A stretch of 8,245 bases of DNA from Treponema sp. (GTDB lineage Bacteria; Spirochaetota; Spirochaetia; Treponematales; Treponemataceae): assembly GCA_021442965.1 (NCBI GenBank), contig JABUUX010000411.1, positions 1-8,245 of the forward strand, read 5' to 3'. The translations under genes and the position numbers were made by a program. Position 1 is the first letter of the stretch. Every line of letters begins with the position of its first letter. Below, piece by piece: positions 7,016-8,245 of this stretch. The notes beneath the pieces are model-generated. The model saw only the letters and a list, made by a program, of their open reading frames with translations. It did not search any database and was not told the DNA's origin.

Positions 7016-8176
7016 ATGATTTTATCTGAAAAAATTGTGGCCTTAAGAAAAAAATTCGGTTGGTCTCAGGAAGAACTTGCCGAAAAACTTGAAGTTTCAA
7101 GACAGTCGGTTTCCAAATGGGAAATTGGAGCTGCTATTCCTGATTTGGACAAGATAGTAAAACTCAGCTCTCTTACAGGAGTTTCTACTGATTATCTATT
7201 AAAAGATGATGCAGATGATTCTGTATTTAATCAGGAACTAACTCCTTCTGAGCCTCAAGTAGAAGACGGAACTGTTTCTCTTGATGAAGCAAATGATTTT
7301 CTTTCTTTGAGTCGTAAAGTTGCAAAAAGAGTAGCTATGGGGCTTGCCTTAGTAATACTCTCTCCATTTTTCTTTTTATTGTTTGAAGGTTTGGATGGAA
7401 CTGGCGCTTTTGAGGATAAGCCGATTCCGTCTCCGACAATTCCTGGCGTTCCGGAACTTCAGGAAGAAGAGACCTTTAATAATGATACAGGAACAATTGG
7501 GTATTATTATCCTGCAGAATTCAATGTTGTTGATGTAGAAGATTCTGATGATGCTGATGATTTTCAGATTTTCAATTTTTCAGGAAACAGTATGGAAAGA
7601 ATTGGTGCACTTTGTTTTATGCTTTGTGTAGGTGGCGGGCTATTTCTTATCATTTTTAATACAGTAAAACTTTCAAAGTATAAAAAAATGAATAGTGAGA
7701 TTTTTTCTTTGGCATATGGAGTTGAAGGCATTATTTCAAAGCGTAAATCTGAAAATGAAAGTGCTTATAATACATGCCTTACAGTTGGAATTGTGTTGTG
7801 TGCTGTTCCTATTCTTCCTGTTATTCTTGAGTACCTTAATATAATTAACAGAGTAAGTCAGTCTGTAGTGGATTTTTATGGCTGTGCTTCTCTGGTTCTT
7901 TTGGCTGTGGGGGCTTATCTTATCTTGAGTACCTGTATTATTCGTAACAGTTACAGTAAGATACTTCAAATTGGAAATTATACTCCTGCTAACAAAGCGG
8001 CTGGTAAAGCAGGCTGTTCAAAGTTCGGATTCTACTGGCTTTTTGTTGGAGTTATTTTCCTTGCCATTTCTTATTTCTTTAAGTCTTGGGAAAAGTCCTG
8101 GCTTTTATGGCCTTTGGCTGTAGTAATTTTTATTTTCTTGAATCAGATTTTTGGTGTAGTAGAAAAAAAAGATTAG
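7016..8176 (+). CDS. XRE-type helix-turn-helix regulator with C-terminal six-helix membrane domain
   Basis: A 386-residue protein. Residues about 4-64 are an HTH_3 (XRE/Cro-CI) DNA-binding domain: ALRKKFGWSQEELAEKL, recognition-helix region VSRQSVSKWE (27-36), then IPDLDKIVKLSSLTGVSTDYLL. A short acidic linker leads to VSLDEANDFL (87-96) and six hydrophobic helices at about 105-124, 193-217, 252-274, 286-309, 337-355 and 361-383, with basic loops at 218-250 and 310-336 that should be cytoplasmic. The loop between helices 1 and 2 (125-192) should face outside; it has 16 Asp/Glu against one Lys, plus a Pro-rich stretch. Similar membrane-anchored XRE proteins, with a VSLEEANEFL-like block before the first helix, are known to me mainly from Clostridia and other gut Firmicutes, so acquisition by transfer is possible. 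Likely role: sensing an envelope signal and controlling transcription of unknown targets, perhaps its own gene. Confidence 0.85.
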   Translation: MILSEKIVALRKKFGWSQEELAEKLEVSRQSVSKWEIGAAIPDLDKIVKLSSLTGVSTDYLLKDDADDSVFNQELTPSEPQVEDGTVSLDEANDFLSLSRKVAKRVAMGLALVILSPFFFLLFEGLDGTGAFEDKPIPSPTIPGVPELQEEETFNNDTGTIGYYYPAEFNVVDVEDSDDADDFQIFNFSGNSMERIGALCFMLCVGGGLFLIIFNTVKLSKYKKMNSEIFSLAYGVEGIISKRKSENESAYNTCLTVGIVLCAVPILPVILEYLNIINRVSQSVVDFYGCASLVLLAVGAYLILSTCIIRNSYSKILQIGNYTPANKAAGKAGCSKFGFYWLFVGVIFLAISYFFKSWEKSWLLWPLAVVIFIFLNQIFGVVEKKD

Positions 8177-8198
8177 TTTTAAATGTAGGTAGAATTAA

Positions 8199-8224
8199 AT
8201 AATATCTTTCATGAATGATATTAT
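8199..8224. repeat. 26-base near-perfect palindrome after the XRE gene
   Basis: ATAATATC (8199-8206) and GATATTAT (8217-8224) are exact reverse complements, and the middle TTCATGAA (8208-8215) is itself palindromic. Only the T-T pair at 8207/8216 fails, so the dyad is symmetric in 24 of 26 bases. No T run follows it on the plus strand, so it is not a standard terminator in that direction. It sits just before a possible new gene start at 8234 and could be an operator, or a stem at the end of the XRE transcript. Confidence 0.5.
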
Positions 8225-8233
8225 ACACAAGAA

Positions 8234-8245
8234 ATGAAAAAAAAA
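8234..8245 (+). CDS. Possible first codons of the next gene (cut by window end)
   Basis: ATG at 8234-8236 is followed by three AAA codons up to the window edge, which would read M-K-K-K, a common beginning of signal peptides. Only a weak purine stretch (AAGAA) precedes it. With four codons visible this is no more than a hint that another plus-strand gene begins here. Confidence 0.2.

Noticed and set aside
1..8245. CRISPR array, tRNA, rRNA, transposase or phage genes
   Set aside because: No regularly spaced repeats, cloverleaf-like segments, rRNA-like conserved blocks or mobile-element proteins were seen on either strand.

Overview
The window looks like a piece of chromosome from a low-GC host-associated spirochaete, most probably a Treponema relative. 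This is inferred from an AT-rich sequence, a long yeast-Ade1-like PurC, and a chemoreceptor combining a periplasmic beta-sandwich, a seven-helix 7TM-DISM-type membrane domain and an MCP signalling domain, an arrangement typical of spirochaetes. No rRNA or tRNA is present to confirm it. All supported genes are on the plus strand.

Layout. The 3' end of purC (1-333) is closed by a good intrinsic terminator (361-403). A separate unit begins with a 732-residue chemoreceptor (524-2722). After 49 bases containing a 9-bp inverted repeat come two ABC exporter half-transporters (2772-4517 and 4528-6345) and, 8 bases later, a small CxxCxxCC (YkgJ-type) metal-binding protein (6354-6797). The tight spacing suggests one transcript for the exporter pair and the Cys-rich protein. 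A structured, non-coding 218-base stretch follows. It holds several GTTGC/GCAAC segments that can pair in alternative ways and a strikingly GC-rich cluster of three hairpins (6947-6997). The last complete gene (7016-8176) is an XRE-type helix-turn-helix regulator joined to six membrane helices. The window ends in a 26-base near-palindrome and a possible start codon of the next gene.

How the genes fit together. The two half-transporters carry complementary defects: Asp in place of the catalytic Glu in the first, LSNGQ in place of LSGGQ in the second. This is the mark of an obligate heterodimeric exporter with one active and one degenerate ATP site (TM287/288, LmrCD, BmrCD type). The substrate cannot be read from the sequence. 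The chemoreceptor senses something in the periplasm and should signal to CheA/CheW. The membrane-bound XRE protein probably links an envelope signal to transcription of unknown targets. I see no clear evidence for a wholly new system. The least explained parts are the GC-rich hairpin element in the XRE leader and the acidic extracytoplasmic loop of the XRE protein.
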